A DNA stretch of 64,000 nt from Allokutzneria sp. NRRL B-24872 (GTDB lineage Bacteria > Actinomycetota > Actinomycetes > Mycobacteriales > Pseudonocardiaceae): the NCBI RefSeq assembly GCF_002155965.1, contig NZ_MUMH01000124.1, positions 21,497-85,496 of the forward strand, written 5' to 3'. Below the pieces are notes generated by a model. That model was not told the DNA's origin, did not search any database, and saw only the letters and a list, made by a program, of their open reading frames with translations. A program made the translations under genes and the position numbers. Positions 49,939 to 59,209 of the stretch are shown one piece after another (positions within the stretch are counted from its first letter, which is position 1; the number at the start of each line of letters is the position of its first letter).

Positions 49939-51213
49939 GTGGCAGGCACTAGCAGGGTCTTCGCCGCCCAGCTCGCCGGACTGCCGGTGTTCGGGCCGGA
50001 CGGGGAGTCGGTCGGCAAGGTGCGGGACGTGGTCGCCGGGCTCCGGCTGGACCGGCTGCCGCCCCGCGTGCTCGGCATGGTGGTGGAGCTGATCACCCGC
50101 CGCCGCATCTTCGTCCCGATGCTCAGGGTGACCTCCCTGGAGGCCAACGCGGTGACGCTGGCGACCGGAATGGTGAACCTGCGGCACTTCCACCAACGGC
50201 CCAACGAGGTGATGGTGCTCGGCGAGCTGTTGGACGCGCGCGTGAGCGTGACCTCGAACGACAGCCCGGCCGTCGTGGTGGACGCGGGAATGGAGCAGAC
50301 GCGCACCCGGGACTGGCTGATCACCAAGCTCGCCGTGCGCGAGCGCACCGGCAGGCTCAGCCGCAGGGGACCGTTGCAGGTGCTGCCGTGGGAGGCCGTG
50401 AGCGGCCTGGGGCTCGCCGAGATCAGCGCGCAGCCGCAGGGCGCTCAGCAGCTGCTGGCGCTCTTCGACACCATGCGCGCGGTCGACGTGGCCAGCGCGC
50501 TGCACGACCTGCCGGTGAAGCGGCGCTACGAGGTCGCCGACGCGATGGACGACGAACGCCTCGCCGACGTGCTGGAGGAGCTGCCGGAGGAGGACCAGAA
50601 GGACCTGCTCACGCACCTCAACGAGGACCGCGCGGCGGACGTGCTGGAGGCGATGAACCCCGACGACGCCGCCGACCTGCTGGCCGAGCTGCCCGACTTC
50701 GACAAGGACCGCCTGCTGTCGCTGATGGAGCCGGAGGAGTCCGCCCCGGTGCGCAGGCTGCTCGCCTACTCCCACGACACGGCGGGCGGTCTGATGACCC
50801 CGGAGCCGGTGGTGCTGACGCCGGACGCCACCGTGGCCGAGGCGCTGGCCAGGGTCCGCAACCCCGACCTCACGCCCGCGCTGGCCAGCATGGTCTTCGT
50901 GGCGCGCCCACCGCAGGCCACGCCGACCGGCCGCTACCTCGGCTGCGTGCACATCCAGCGGCTGCTGCGCGAAGCCCCGTTCGACCTCGTCGCGGGCATG
51001 GTCGACCACCACCTGGGTTCCTTGTCCCCCAACGCTTCCCTCGGCGAGGTCACCCGCTACTTCGCCGCGTACAACCTCGTCGTCGCGCCCGTGGTGGACG
51101 ATCAGGAGCACCTGCTCGGCGCGGTCAGCGTCGACGACGTGCTCGACCACCTGCTGCCGGACGACTGGCGGGAGAGCGGTCTCCCCGAGACCGCGCTCAT
51201 CCCCGAGAGCTGA
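49939..51213 (+). CDS. MgtE N-terminal/CBS-domain protein without transporter domain (Rv1232c-like)
   Basis: The 424-residue protein has an N-terminal PRC-barrel-like part, an MgtE intracellular N domain (LADVLEELPEEDQKDLLTHL, MNPDDAADLLAELP) and two CBS domains (GGLMTPEPVVLTPDATVAEAL, VAPVVDDQEHLLGAVSVDDVLDHLL in parts). The membrane domain of MgtE is missing, as in Rv1232c. It may sense Mg2+ or nucleotides. It is leaderless from the palindromic promoter and followed by DUF1003. Confidence 0.85.
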   Translation: MAGTSRVFAAQLAGLPVFGPDGESVGKVRDVVAGLRLDRLPPRVLGMVVELITRRRIFVPMLRVTSLEANAVTLATGMVNLRHFHQRPNEVMVLGELLDARVSVTSNDSPAVVVDAGMEQTRTRDWLITKLAVRERTGRLSRRGPLQVLPWEAVSGLGLAEISAQPQGAQQLLALFDTMRAVDVASALHDLPVKRRYEVADAMDDERLADVLEELPEEDQKDLLTHLNEDRAADVLEAMNPDDAADLLAELPDFDKDRLLSLMEPEESAPVRRLLAYSHDTAGGLMTPEPVVLTPDATVAEALARVRNPDLTPALASMVFVARPPQATPTGRYLGCVHIQRLLREAPFDLVAGMVDHHLGSLSPNASLGEVTRYFAAYNLVVAPVVDDQEHLLGAVSVDDVLDHLLPDDWRESGLPETALIPES

Positions 51214-51241
51214 CGACCTGAGAGCTGAAGGAGCGAGGCCC

Positions 51242-51787
51242 ATGCCCGAGCTGCACCCGCGCCGCCGCCTCGACCAGCCGCGCCAACCGCGCAGGCTGTC
51301 CTTCGACGTGGACCCCGAGGCGTTCGGCCGGTTCTCCGAGCGGATCGCGCGGTTCCTCGGCACCGGCACGTTCCTGTTCTGGCAGACCGTTCTCGTGATC
51401 GTGTGGATCACCGTGAACCTGCTCGCGGTGTCGCTGCAGTGGGACCCGTACCCGTTCATCCTGCTCAACCTGGCGTTCTCCACGCAGGCGGCCTACGCGG
51501 CGCCGCTGATCCTGCTGGCGCAGAACCGGCAGGACGACCGGGACCGGGTCTCGCTGGAGGAGGACCGGGCGCGGGCGGAGCGCACCAAGGCCGACACGGA
51601 GTACCTGGCGCGGGAGCTGGCTGCGCTGCGGCTGGCGGTCGGCGAATCGGTCACGCGGGACTTCCTGCGCTCCGAGCTGGACCGGCTGCGCGGGGATCTG
51701 ATCGAGGGGAAGTCCAAGCGGGGCAAGCGCTCTCACGCGGGCGACGATGCGGCGCGATGGGACGGCGAGCCAGCGGAGACGCGCTAG
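51242..51787 (+). CDS. DUF1003 membrane protein (Rv1231c-like)
   Basis: The 181-residue protein has two membrane helices (about residues 41-60 and 68-88) between a basic N-terminus and a long charged C-terminal coiled-coil-like tail (EEDRARAERTKADTEYLARE). DUF1003 members are unknown in function. It follows the MgtE-N gene by 28 bp as in mycobacteria, so they likely work together. Its end overlaps the convergent marR gene by 4 bp. Confidence 0.85.
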   Translation: MPELHPRRRLDQPRQPRRLSFDVDPEAFGRFSERIARFLGTGTFLFWQTVLVIVWITVNLLAVSLQWDPYPFILLNLAFSTQAAYAAPLILLAQNRQDDRDRVSLEEDRARAERTKADTEYLARELAALRLAVGESVTRDFLRSELDRLRGDLIEGKSKRGKRSHAGDDAARWDGEPAETR

Positions 51788-52275
51788 GCCTGAGCCCGTT
51801 TCGCTTGCGTCACAGGCAGTTCGCCGTCGGCGAGGCGGTCGCAGGTGAGCCCGAGCGCGTCGAGCTCCTTGTTGTCCAGCAGGGCCACGAAGTGCCGCGC
51901 GATCCCGCGCATGTGCGTCGCGGCGGCGGAGCGCAACCGGTCCATTCCGCGCTCGGTGAGCACGGCCACGACGCCGCGACCGTCGCTGTCCGCGCGCTCC
52001 CTGCTGACCAGCCCGGCGCGTTCGAGGCGGTCCACCAGCCTGGTCACACCCGACCTGGACAACAGGACCAGCTCAGCGAGTTCGGTCATCCTGAGCTTGT
52101 GCTCAGGCGCGCCGGCCAGCTGCACGAGAACGTCGTAGGCCGCCAGGGAGAGCCGCTGCTCCGCGATGAGCTCGGTCTCCAGCCACCGCGTCACGCGGGC
52201 GTGCGCCCGCAGGAACGAGCGCCAGGCGGTCAGTTCCCCACTGGTCGGTAATCGAGCAGTACCCGAATCTGACAC
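51784..52275 (-). CDS. MarR family regulator
   Basis: The 163-residue protein has a MarR winged helix (MTELAELVLLSRSGVTRLVDRLERAGLV in pieces and the wing ERADSDGRGVVAVLTERG). GTG 52275 is likely leaderless, with TAACAT at -12 to -7. It is divergent from mrp across 150 bp. Its target and ligand are unknown. Confidence 0.9.
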   Translation of the reverse strand: MSDSGTARLPTSGELTAWRSFLRAHARVTRWLETELIAEQRLSLAAYDVLVQLAGAPEHKLRMTELAELVLLSRSGVTRLVDRLERAGLVSRERADSDGRGVVAVLTERGMDRLRSAAATHMRGIARHFVALLDNKELDALGLTCDRLADGELPVTQAKRAQA

Positions 52276-52426
52276 GAATCCATGTTACGGAGCGCGTCCT
52301 TCCGGTTGCTCAACGCCCCCGTGCCGCAGGGCACACAGCCGGTGAGCAACGGGTAGCTCGACCGGCCGTAGCATGGGCCGAGCGGGGGTAAGCCGCTCCA
52401 GCAAGCCAATCGGTACCGGAAGGTCG

Positions 52427-53572
52427 GTGTCCGCACTCGTGACCACCATCGACATCGAGGCCGTTCGCGCAGCAGCGGGACGCGTCCAGGACCCGGAGAT
52501 CCGCAAGCCGTTCGCGGAACTGGGCATGATCAAGGACGTCTCCGTCGTCGCCGACGGGGCGGTGTCGGTCGTGGTGTGGCTGACCGTCGCCGGCTGCCCG
52601 CTGCGCGACAAGATCACCAAGGACGTCACCGCCGAGGTGTCGAAGGTCCCCGGCGTCCAGGAGGTCCGCGTGACCCTGGACGTGATGGGCGACCAGCAGC
52701 GCACCGAACTGCGACAGCGGCTGCGCGGCGACGCCAAGGAGCCGGTGATCCCCTTCGCCCAGCCGGGTTCGCTGACGCGGGTCTACTGCGTCGCCTCCGG
52801 CAAGGGCGGGGTCGGCAAGTCCAGCGTGACGGTGAACCTGGCCGCCGCGCTCGCCCAGCGGGGGCTGTCGGTCGGTGTCGTCGACGCGGACATCTACGGG
52901 CACTCGGTGCCCAGGATGCTCGGCGCGGACGGCAAGCCCACCCAGGTGGAGCAGATGATCATGCCGCCGCAGGCGCACGGCGTGAAGGTCATCTCCATCG
53001 GCATGTTCACCCCGGGCAACACCCCGGTGGTCTGGCGCGGGCCGATGCTGCACCGCGCGCTGCAGCAGTTCCTCGCCGACGTGTTCTGGGGCGACCTCGA
53101 CGTGCTGCTGCTCGACCTGCCGCCCGGCACCGGTGACGTGGCGATCTCGGTGGCGCAGCTGATCCCCAACGCGGAGATCCTCGTCGTGACCACCCCGCAG
53201 CAGGCCGCCGCCGAGGTGGCCGAGCGCGCGGGCGCGATCGCGCTGCAGACCCGCCAGCGCGTCGTCGGCGTCGTGGAGAACATGTCCTGGCTGGAGATGC
53301 CCGACGGCACCCGCATGGACATCTTCGGCACCGGCGGCGGTCAGACCGTCGCGGACTCGCTCAGCCGCGCCGTCGGCTCCGACGTCCCGCTGCTCGGCCA
53401 GGTCCCCCTCGACACCCGCCTGCGTGAAGCCGGTGACGCGGGCGTTCCCCTGGTCATCTCCGACCCGGAGGCTCCCGCCGCGCAGGTCCTGCACGACATC
53501 GCCAAGCGCCTGGGCACCCGCGCGCGCGGCCTCGCCGGTCGCATGCTCTCCGTCACCCCCGCCGGCCGCTAG
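52427..53572 (+). CDS. mrp: Mrp/ApbC P-loop iron-sulfur carrier-type ATPase
   Basis: The 381-residue protein has an N-terminal DUF59 (MIP18) domain and a deviant Walker A ASGKGGVGKSS followed by DADIYGHSVPRML and DLPPGTGD. It should assemble or transfer Fe-S clusters. The CPxC cluster site usual in enterobacterial Mrp is absent (VENMSWLEMPDG), as I recall for actinobacterial members. GTG 52427 is chosen; GTG 52439 is possible. It matches Rv1229c by order. Confidence 0.9.
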   Translation: MSALVTTIDIEAVRAAAGRVQDPEIRKPFAELGMIKDVSVVADGAVSVVVWLTVAGCPLRDKITKDVTAEVSKVPGVQEVRVTLDVMGDQQRTELRQRLRGDAKEPVIPFAQPGSLTRVYCVASGKGGVGKSSVTVNLAAALAQRGLSVGVVDADIYGHSVPRMLGADGKPTQVEQMIMPPQAHGVKVISIGMFTPGNTPVVWRGPMLHRALQQFLADVFWGDLDVLLLDLPPGTGDVAISVAQLIPNAEILVVTTPQQAAAEVAERAGAIALQTRQRVVGVVENMSWLEMPDGTRMDIFGTGGGQTVADSLSRAVGSDVPLLGQVPLDTRLREAGDAGVPLVISDPEAPAAQVLHDIAKRLGTRARGLAGRMLSVTPAGR

Positions 53573-53602
53573 CCCCAGCGGGGTTTCCGCGTTACGGCCT
53601 CG

Positions 53603-54007
53603 TCAGGTGGCGTCGGGGTCGTAGGGCGGGCGCTCGCCGTAGGACAGGGGGCGCTGTTGGGGAGATGAGGGGGACGACGACGGGGAGGTGGAGTCAGCGG
53701 GGGCGGCGTAGCCGTTGCCGTTGCTCCGGTAGGAGTTGTCGTCGTCCTCGAAGAAGTTGCGCACGGCCTGCCGGGGGTTGAGGTTGTTGCGCAGGTCGCG
53801 CAGGTCCTCGATCGGCTTGCGGAACTCGTCGAAGTCCGTGCCCATCTCCGACTTCAGCTGCTGACGGGCGCCGGTGGCGTAGTCGCGGAGCTTGCGCATG
53901 TTGCGGGCCAACCAGCTCGCCGCCTCGGGCAGCCGCTCCGGCCCGAGGATGAACAGGGCCGCGACCACCAGGACCAGGATCTCCAGCCAGCCGATGCTCT
54001 CGAACAA
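53603..54007 (-). CDS. tatB: TatB: twin-arginine translocase subunit
   Basis: The 134-residue protein has a single N-terminal membrane helix starting FESIGWLEILVLVVAALFIL, the ILGPERLPE hinge, an amphipathic helix and a Ser/Pro-rich polar tail. It recognises twin-arginine signal peptides. A TTG start at 54007 is chosen because it gives the usual LFES..GW start and GGAGGTG lies 5 bases before it. It follows htrA as in mycobacteria. Confidence 0.92.
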   Translation of the reverse strand: MFESIGWLEILVLVVAALFILGPERLPEAASWLARNMRKLRDYATGARQQLKSEMGTDFDEFRKPIEDLRDLRNNLNPRQAVRNFFEDDDNSYRSNGNGYAAPADSTSPSSSPSSPQQRPLSYGERPPYDPDAT

Positions 54008-54075
54008 CCCCGCACCTCCCACGTCAGCTCGTCACGGTCAGCCTAGTTGGCCACCGGGGCGGGGTCAGCCGCCGC

Positions 54076-55575
54076 TCAGTCCGACTTCAGCGTCACGGTC
54101 AGCGTCAGCTGGCGGCCCTGGCGCACGATCTGCACCGGCACCGCCTCGTCGATCTTGCGCTGCCGCACCGCGACCACCAGGTCGTCGGCGTTGGCGATGG
54201 CGCGCTCGCCGACCTTGGTGATCACGTCGCCCTCCTGGATGCCCGCCGCGGCTGCGGCCCCGCCCTGGCGCACGTTCTGCACCTGGGCGCCGCTGGAGGT
54301 GTCGGCGGTGACGGACTTGGCGTCAACGCCCATGTCGGCGTGCTTCACCGAGCCGGTCCGGATCAGCGCCTGGGCGATCTGCGTGGCCTCGTCCATCGGG
54401 ATGGCGAAGCCGAGGCCGATCGAGCCCTTGGAGGTGCTGTAGATCGCGGTGTTGATGCCGATCAGCGCGCCGCGCGCGTCGATCAGCGCGCCGCCGGAGT
54501 TGCCGGGGTTGATCGCGGCGTCGGTCTGGATCGCGTTGATCACCAGGTCGGTGTCCAGCCGGATCGCCCGGTTCTTCGCGCTGACGATGCCGGTGGTGAC
54601 GGTGCCGGCGAGCCCGTGCGGGGCGCCGACGGCGATCACCGCGTCGCCGACCTGGAGGTCGCCGGAGCGGCCCACCTGGGCGACGGTCGGGTTGCGCACC
54701 TCGACCTTGATCACCGCGAGGTCGGTCTTCGGGTCGGCGCCGACGATCCTGGCCGGGACGCGGCTGCCGTCGGAGAAGATCGCCTCGACCTTCGCGGCCG
54801 GGGCGTTCACCGCCATGTCCACGACGTGGTTGTTGGTCAGCACGTAGCCCTGGCCGTCGATCACCACGCCGGAGCCGGTGCCGCCCTTGTCGCCGAGCAC
54901 GACCTCGATCGAGACCACCGAGGGCAGCACCCGCTTGGCCACGTCGGAGACCGAGCCGGGCGGGCGCTCCACCGCGGGGGACACCGGGGAGAGCGTGACG
55001 CCGGAGCTGGTCAGCACGGAGCCGTCCTCGGCGGTGAGCCGCCCGACGACACCGCCGATCGCGGCGATCAGCAGCACGATCCCGGCCAGCGCGAGCGTGC
55101 CCGTGGTGGACAGCCTGCGGCCGAAGAGCAGTTCGCGGGCGGAGAGCCGGGCGCCCTGCGGGAGCGCGACGGTCGGCTCGGGTTTCTCCTCGGTGGAGAC
55201 GGCGGGCGGGCCGAGCGCGGCTCCGGCACTGGGATCGCGCCAGCCGCCGCCGTTGTCCGACCACAGCGCCTGCTCGGGATCGGTCGCGGGCGGGACCCCG
55301 CCGACGTCGCCGGGCGGGCGCTGGAGCAGTTCCCCGGTGCCGGGCGGGCGGCCGAACGCCTTGGTCAGCGCCTCCGGCGGCGGGGCGACGAGCGGGAAGG
55401 AGCCGTTGCGCTCCCGGTCCGCCCTGGGGGCGAACGCGCTGCGCACCCCGGCCGGACGCCCGAAAGCGGCAGCCTGCGTCGGGTCGACGGGCGGCTGCTC
55501 CACCGGACGTGGACCGAGGCGGTTGTGCCCTCGGGCGTTCGGCGGCTGCTGGCGGTGGTTGGGCTGCTGGCTCAT
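54076..55575 (-). CDS. htrA: HtrA/DegP-family membrane-anchored serine protease
   Basis: The 499-residue protein has a Pro-rich cytoplasmic tail (1-150), a membrane helix (about 159-178), a trypsin-like protease domain with H250 (LTNNHVVD), D285 (KTDLAVIK) and S360 (NPGNSGG) and a C-terminal PDZ domain (about 400-490). It degrades or refolds damaged exported proteins. In mycobacteria it lies next to RseA and SigE and helps control envelope stress; the same order here supports that role. Confidence 0.95.
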   Translation of the reverse strand: MSQQPNHRQQPPNARGHNRLGPRPVEQPPVDPTQAAAFGRPAGVRSAFAPRADRERNGSFPLVAPPPEALTKAFGRPPGTGELLQRPPGDVGGVPPATDPEQALWSDNGGGWRDPSAGAALGPPAVSTEEKPEPTVALPQGARLSARELLFGRRLSTTGTLALAGIVLLIAAIGGVVGRLTAEDGSVLTSSGVTLSPVSPAVERPPGSVSDVAKRVLPSVVSIEVVLGDKGGTGSGVVIDGQGYVLTNNHVVDMAVNAPAAKVEAIFSDGSRVPARIVGADPKTDLAVIKVEVRNPTVAQVGRSGDLQVGDAVIAVGAPHGLAGTVTTGIVSAKNRAIRLDTDLVINAIQTDAAINPGNSGGALIDARGALIGINTAIYSTSKGSIGLGFAIPMDEATQIAQALIRTGSVKHADMGVDAKSVTADTSSGAQVQNVRQGGAAAAAGIQEGDVITKVGERAIANADDLVVAVRQRKIDEAVPVQIVRQGRQLTLTVTLKSD

Positions 55576-55676
55576 CGTTCCCCGGGCGTGCGGCGCGGTC
55601 CTGACAGGGCTGAAGCTCCCCTAGCGTGCCTGGTGCGCGGTGAAGTCCGCGTAGCGGGGTGTGCTTGGCGAGGCGG

Positions 55677-56330
55677 CTAGCGGCCGAGCACGCCGCTGAA
55701 GGACGCGGCGGCGCCCGGCGCGAGGGTGTTGAGCGAGAACAGCGGGCCCGGCGCGGGGTCCGGGGTCTCCGCGGCGCGGGCGCCCGGTTGCGGCGGGGTC
55801 GTCCACTGGTTGTCCACGAGATCGCTGACGGCCGGGCTCACCAGGGCGAGTACGCCGAGGACCAGGCCGGACACCACGGCTCCGGTGCCCTGGCGGCGAC
55901 GGCCGAGCACCGAGGAACCCTGGCCGAGCATCGGCGAGGAGCCCAGCATCGGGGACGAGCCCAAGGCGGGTGATCCCCCCAGTCCGGCGGGCGGCTCGCC
56001 CGCGCGGACCCGGGCGGGCCGGAGCACGGCGACGAGCTGGCCGTCCTCGGTGACCGCGAGCTCGTCGGGCCCCTGCGGGAGCTCGACCTGCTGCGGGATG
56101 GAACGCAGGCTGTCCAGCAGCCCGGAGGGCAGTCCCGGCATGACCGCCGTGCGCACGGCGGCGCGGGCCTGGCGCTGCGCGGCGGCCTCCGCGGCACAGC
56201 AGGAGCACCGCGCGAGGTGCGCGGAGGCCCTGTCGTGCGCGAGCGCCGAGAGCTCACCGTCGACGAACGCGACCAGCGCGTCCGGAGCCAGGTGCTGCTC
56301 GGCGAAAGCCCAAGCGCGCAGATCGCTCAT
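55677..56330 (-). CDS. rseA: RseA-like zinc-binding anti-sigma factor of SigE
   Basis: The 217-residue protein has an N-terminal ZAS domain with H38, C42 and C45 (HLARCSCC), a Gly/Ser/Pro/Leu repeat stretch (GSSPMLGSSPMLG), one membrane helix (GAVVSGLVLGVLALVSPAV in part) and a short outer tail. It should hold SigE at the membrane and release it after redox change or proteolysis. ATG 56330 has GGAGG 7 bases upstream and is 16 bp after sigE. Confidence 0.88.
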   Translation of the reverse strand: MSDLRAWAFAEQHLAPDALVAFVDGELSALAHDRASAHLARCSCCAAEAAAQRQARAAVRTAVMPGLPSGLLDSLRSIPQQVELPQGPDELAVTEDGQLVAVLRPARVRAGEPPAGLGGSPALGSSPMLGSSPMLGQGSSVLGRRRQGTGAVVSGLVLGVLALVSPAVSDLVDNQWTTPPQPGARAAETPDPAPGPLFSLNTLAPGAAASFSGVLGR

Positions 56331-56346
56331 CACGAGACCTCCGGGG

Positions 56347-56988
56347 TCATGCGAAGTCCTCCTGAGCCCGACGGCGTTCCAGCGCCGCCTTCAGCGCCTG
56401 CCGTCCGCGGTGGATGCGGGAGCGGACGGTGCCCAGCTTCACGCCGAGCGTCGCGCCGATCTCCTCGTAGGACAGGCCTTCCACGTCACACAGTACGACC
56501 GCCGCGCGGAACTCCGGCGGAAGCTCGTCGAGCGCCGCCTGCAGGTCCGGGCTGAGGTGGGTGTCGGAGTAGACCTGCTCCGGCGACGGGTCGTTGCCCG
56601 CGAGCCGGTCGGTGTCCTCGGGAAGGCCCTCCATCCGCAGCCGGGTGCGGCGGCGCGCCATGTCGAGGAAGAGGTTGGTGGTGATCCGGTGCAGCCAGCC
56701 CTCGAACGTCCCCGGCTTGTACGAGGCGAGCGAGCGGAAGACCCGGATGAACGTCTCCTGGGTGAGGTCCTCGGCGTCGTGCTGGTTGCCGGTGAGGCGG
56801 TAGGCCAGCCGGTAGACGCGGTCCGCATGCTCCCGGACCACGTCGTCCCACGACGGCGGCGTCCAGTTGGCCGCGTCGGGAATCACGACCGACGACCCGC
56901 TTGCGGGGTCGGGCGTGGACGCTGTCACACCGGCGGTCGTCGCCGGGGTCAAAGGCTGCGTTCGCATCGGACGGGAAGGCACCTCCAT
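56347..56988 (-). CDS. sigE: SigE: ECF sigma factor for envelope stress
   Basis: The 213-residue ECF sigma has region 2 ([30 protein letters not shown] in pieces) and region 4 ([24 protein letters not shown], then [11 protein letters not shown]). It directs envelope-stress genes, including its own in mycobacteria. A consensus SigE promoter lies 25 bp upstream. An ATG at 56967 is an alternative start. It heads the sigE-rseA-htrA-tatB cluster. Confidence 0.95.
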   Translation of the reverse strand: MEVPSRPMRTQPLTPATTAGVTASTPDPASGSSVVIPDAANWTPPSWDDVVREHADRVYRLAYRLTGNQHDAEDLTQETFIRVFRSLASYKPGTFEGWLHRITTNLFLDMARRRTRLRMEGLPEDTDRLAGNDPSPEQVYSDTHLSPDLQAALDELPPEFRAAVVLCDVEGLSYEEIGATLGVKLGTVRSRIHRGRQALKAALERRRAQEDFA

Positions 56989-57012
56989 GGCGGGCTGTCT
57001 GCCCTACTCGTG

Positions 57013-57038
57013 AACGTTGAGGAGACCCGCTGTGTTCC
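57013..57038 (-). promoter_or_regulatory. SigE-type autoregulatory promoter
   Basis: On the minus strand GGAAC is followed after 17 bp by CGTT, the consensus of SigE/SigH-type ECF promoters, 25 bp before the sigE ATG. This fits positive autoregulation. Confidence 0.8.
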
Positions 57039-57219
57039 CGTGCGTGACCGGTGCCATGCCCGCGAGTGTGAGTTCTCTTCGCTCATCTACACGACCTACG
57101 GTGCCCCACTCTGGTGTGGCGACGTTGAGAGTCGGCTGAGAGCAGCCTGAGAATGCCGCCGTCCCCCCTCTGGTGACGTTCGTCAACGGCGGGCGGGCTG
57201 CGGCGCTAACCTGCTCCGC

Positions 57220-57867
57220 GTGGCAGCCGACACCCCGTCCCTTTTCGCGCCGGCGGTTCGCGAGTACGTGGAGGACTACCTCGTGGAGGACGAGGTGCTG
57301 AGCCTCGCCCGGCAGCGGGGCGCGCAGCTGGGCTGCGTGCCGATCGCGCCGACCGGGGGCGCCGCGCTGAGCTTCCTCGCGGCGGCGTTGCAGGCCAAGG
57401 CCGTCGTCGAGGTCGGGACGGGCGCGGGCACCAGCGGGATCTGGCTGCTGCGCGGCATGGTCGCCGACGGCGTGCTCACCTCGATCGACCTCCAGCCGGA
57501 GCACCAGCGCGCCGCGCGCCAGGCGTTCGCGGCGGCGGGTTTCCCCACCGGGCGGACCCGGCTCATCCACGGCGAGGCGCTGGACGTGCTGCCCAGGCTC
57601 ACCGACGGCGGCTACGACCTGGTGTTCGTGGACGGCCTGAAGCCGGAGTACCCGAAGTACCTCGAGGAGGGCGTCCGGCTGCTGCGCCCCGGCGGGGTGA
57701 TCGTCTTCGACAACGCGCTGTGGAGCGGTCGCGTCGCCGACCCCGACGAGCAGGACCTGGCCACCACCGCGCTGCGCGAGGTCGCCCGCCTGGCCCGCGA
57801 GGACGAGCGCCTGGTCCCGGTGCTGCTCCCCGTCGGAGACGGGCTCCTGGCCGCGGCCAAGCGCTGA
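57220..57867 (+). CDS. Class I SAM-dependent O-methyltransferase (Rv1220c-like)
   Basis: The 215-residue length equals Rv1220c. It is a catechol-O-methyltransferase-type protein with SAM loop VEVGTGAGTSGIWLL, the metal-site segments VFVDGLK and DNALWSGRV. The acceptor is unknown. GTG 57220 has TAACCT at -13 to -8, so it is probably leaderless. It is divergent from sigE as in mycobacteria, and may share stress control. Confidence 0.88.
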   Translation: MAADTPSLFAPAVREYVEDYLVEDEVLSLARQRGAQLGCVPIAPTGGAALSFLAAALQAKAVVEVGTGAGTSGIWLLRGMVADGVLTSIDLQPEHQRAARQAFAAAGFPTGRTRLIHGEALDVLPRLTDGGYDLVFVDGLKPEYPKYLEEGVRLLRPGGVIVFDNALWSGRVADPDEQDLATTALREVARLAREDERLVPVLLPVGDGLLAAAKR

Positions 57868-57877
57868 CGACCCGGCC

Positions 57878-59095
57878 CTAGTCGGCGCGGACGCCCTTGC
57901 CGAGGACCACGACGCCGCTGCCGCTGACGGTGTAGCGCTCGCGGTCGGTGGTGAGGTCGACGCCGATCTGGGCTCCGTCGGGCACGACCACGTTCTTGTC
58001 GAGGATCGCCCTGCGCACGACCGCGCCCTTGCCGATGTGCACGCCGGGCAGCAGCACGCTGCCGTCCACCTGCGCTCCGGCCTCGATCATCACGCCAGCG
58101 CCCACCACGGAGTTGGTGACCTGCGCGCCGGAGATGATCGTGCCGGGGCCGACGATGGAGTCCTGCGCGGTGCCGCCCTGCACGAACTTGGCCGGAGCCA
58201 GCGGCGGCGTCGCGGTGCGGATCGGCCACGCCTGGTTGTAGAGGTTGAACACCGGGTGCACGGACACGAGGTCCATGTGCGAGTCGTAGTAGGCGTCGAT
58301 GGTCCCGACGTCGCGCCAGTAGCCGCGGTCGCGCTCGGTCTCCCCGGGCACCACGTTGTCGGCGAAGTCGTAGACGGCCGCGCGCCCGGCCGAGACCAGC
58401 GCGGGGATGATGTCGCCGCCCATGTCGTGGTCGGAGTCGGGGTTGGCCGCGTCCGCCCGCAGCGCTTCGAGCAGCGCGTCGGTGCTGAAGACGTAGTTGC
58501 CCATCGAGGCGAAGGTGACCTCGGGGTCGTCCGGCGTCCCCGGCGGGTCGGCGGGCTTCTCCAGGAAGCGGGTGATCTGGCCGCTGGCGTCGGAGTCGAT
58601 GCAGCCGAAGGCCTTCGCCTCGGCGCGCGGCACGCGGATGCCCGCGACGGTCACGCCCGCGTCGGTGGCGATGTGTTGTTCCAGCATCTGGGACGGGTCC
58701 ATGCGGTACACGTGGTCGGCACCGAAGACGACGATGTAGTCCGGCTTCTCGTCGTAGACCAGGTTCAGCGACTGGTAGATCGCGTCGGCGCTGCCGGTGT
58801 ACCAGCGCGGCCCGAGCCGCTGCTGCGCCGGGACCGGGGTGATGTACTGCCCGAGCACGCTGGAGAGCCGCCACGTCGTGGAGATGTGCCGGTCGAGCGA
58901 GTGCGACTTGTACTGCGTCAACACGCATATCTGCGTCAGACCCGCGTTGACCAGGTTCGACAGCACGAAGTCGATGAGCCGGTAGTTGCCCCCGAAGGGG
59001 ACCGCAGGCTTGGCCCGGTCGGCGGTCAGCGGCCACAGCCGCTTCCCTTCGCCACCGGCCAGCACGATCCCGAGGACGTGAGGCTGCCCCTTCAC
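57878..59095 (-). CDS. glgC: GlgC: glucose-1-phosphate adenylyltransferase
   Basis: The 405-residue enzyme makes ADP-glucose. It has [25 protein letters not shown] (signature in pieces), a GADHVYRMD metal site, FLEKP and a C-terminal left-handed beta-helix. GTG 59095 has TAGGGT at -14 to -9, suggesting a leaderless start. It is divergent from glgM as in Rv1212c-Rv1213. It feeds alpha-glucan and maltose-1-phosphate synthesis. Confidence 0.96.
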   Translation of the reverse strand: MKGQPHVLGIVLAGGEGKRLWPLTADRAKPAVPFGGNYRLIDFVLSNLVNAGLTQICVLTQYKSHSLDRHISTTWRLSSVLGQYITPVPAQQRLGPRWYTGSADAIYQSLNLVYDEKPDYIVVFGADHVYRMDPSQMLEQHIATDAGVTVAGIRVPRAEAKAFGCIDSDASGQITRFLEKPADPPGTPDDPEVTFASMGNYVFSTDALLEALRADAANPDSDHDMGGDIIPALVSAGRAAVYDFADNVVPGETERDRGYWRDVGTIDAYYDSHMDLVSVHPVFNLYNQAWPIRTATPPLAPAKFVQGGTAQDSIVGPGTIISGAQVTNSVVGAGVMIEAGAQVDGSVLLPGVHIGKGAVVRRAILDKNVVVPDGAQIGVDLTTDRERYTVSGSGVVVLGKGVRAD

Positions 59096-59209
59096 AGTCG
59101 GTGACCCTATCCGGGCAGATCACCGAATGGCCACCGCATCGGGGCACGGCTTTGTCGGGTGTCGCGCCACGTTCACCCGGCTGCCGCAGAGCGGCTAGCG
59201 TTTGTCAGC

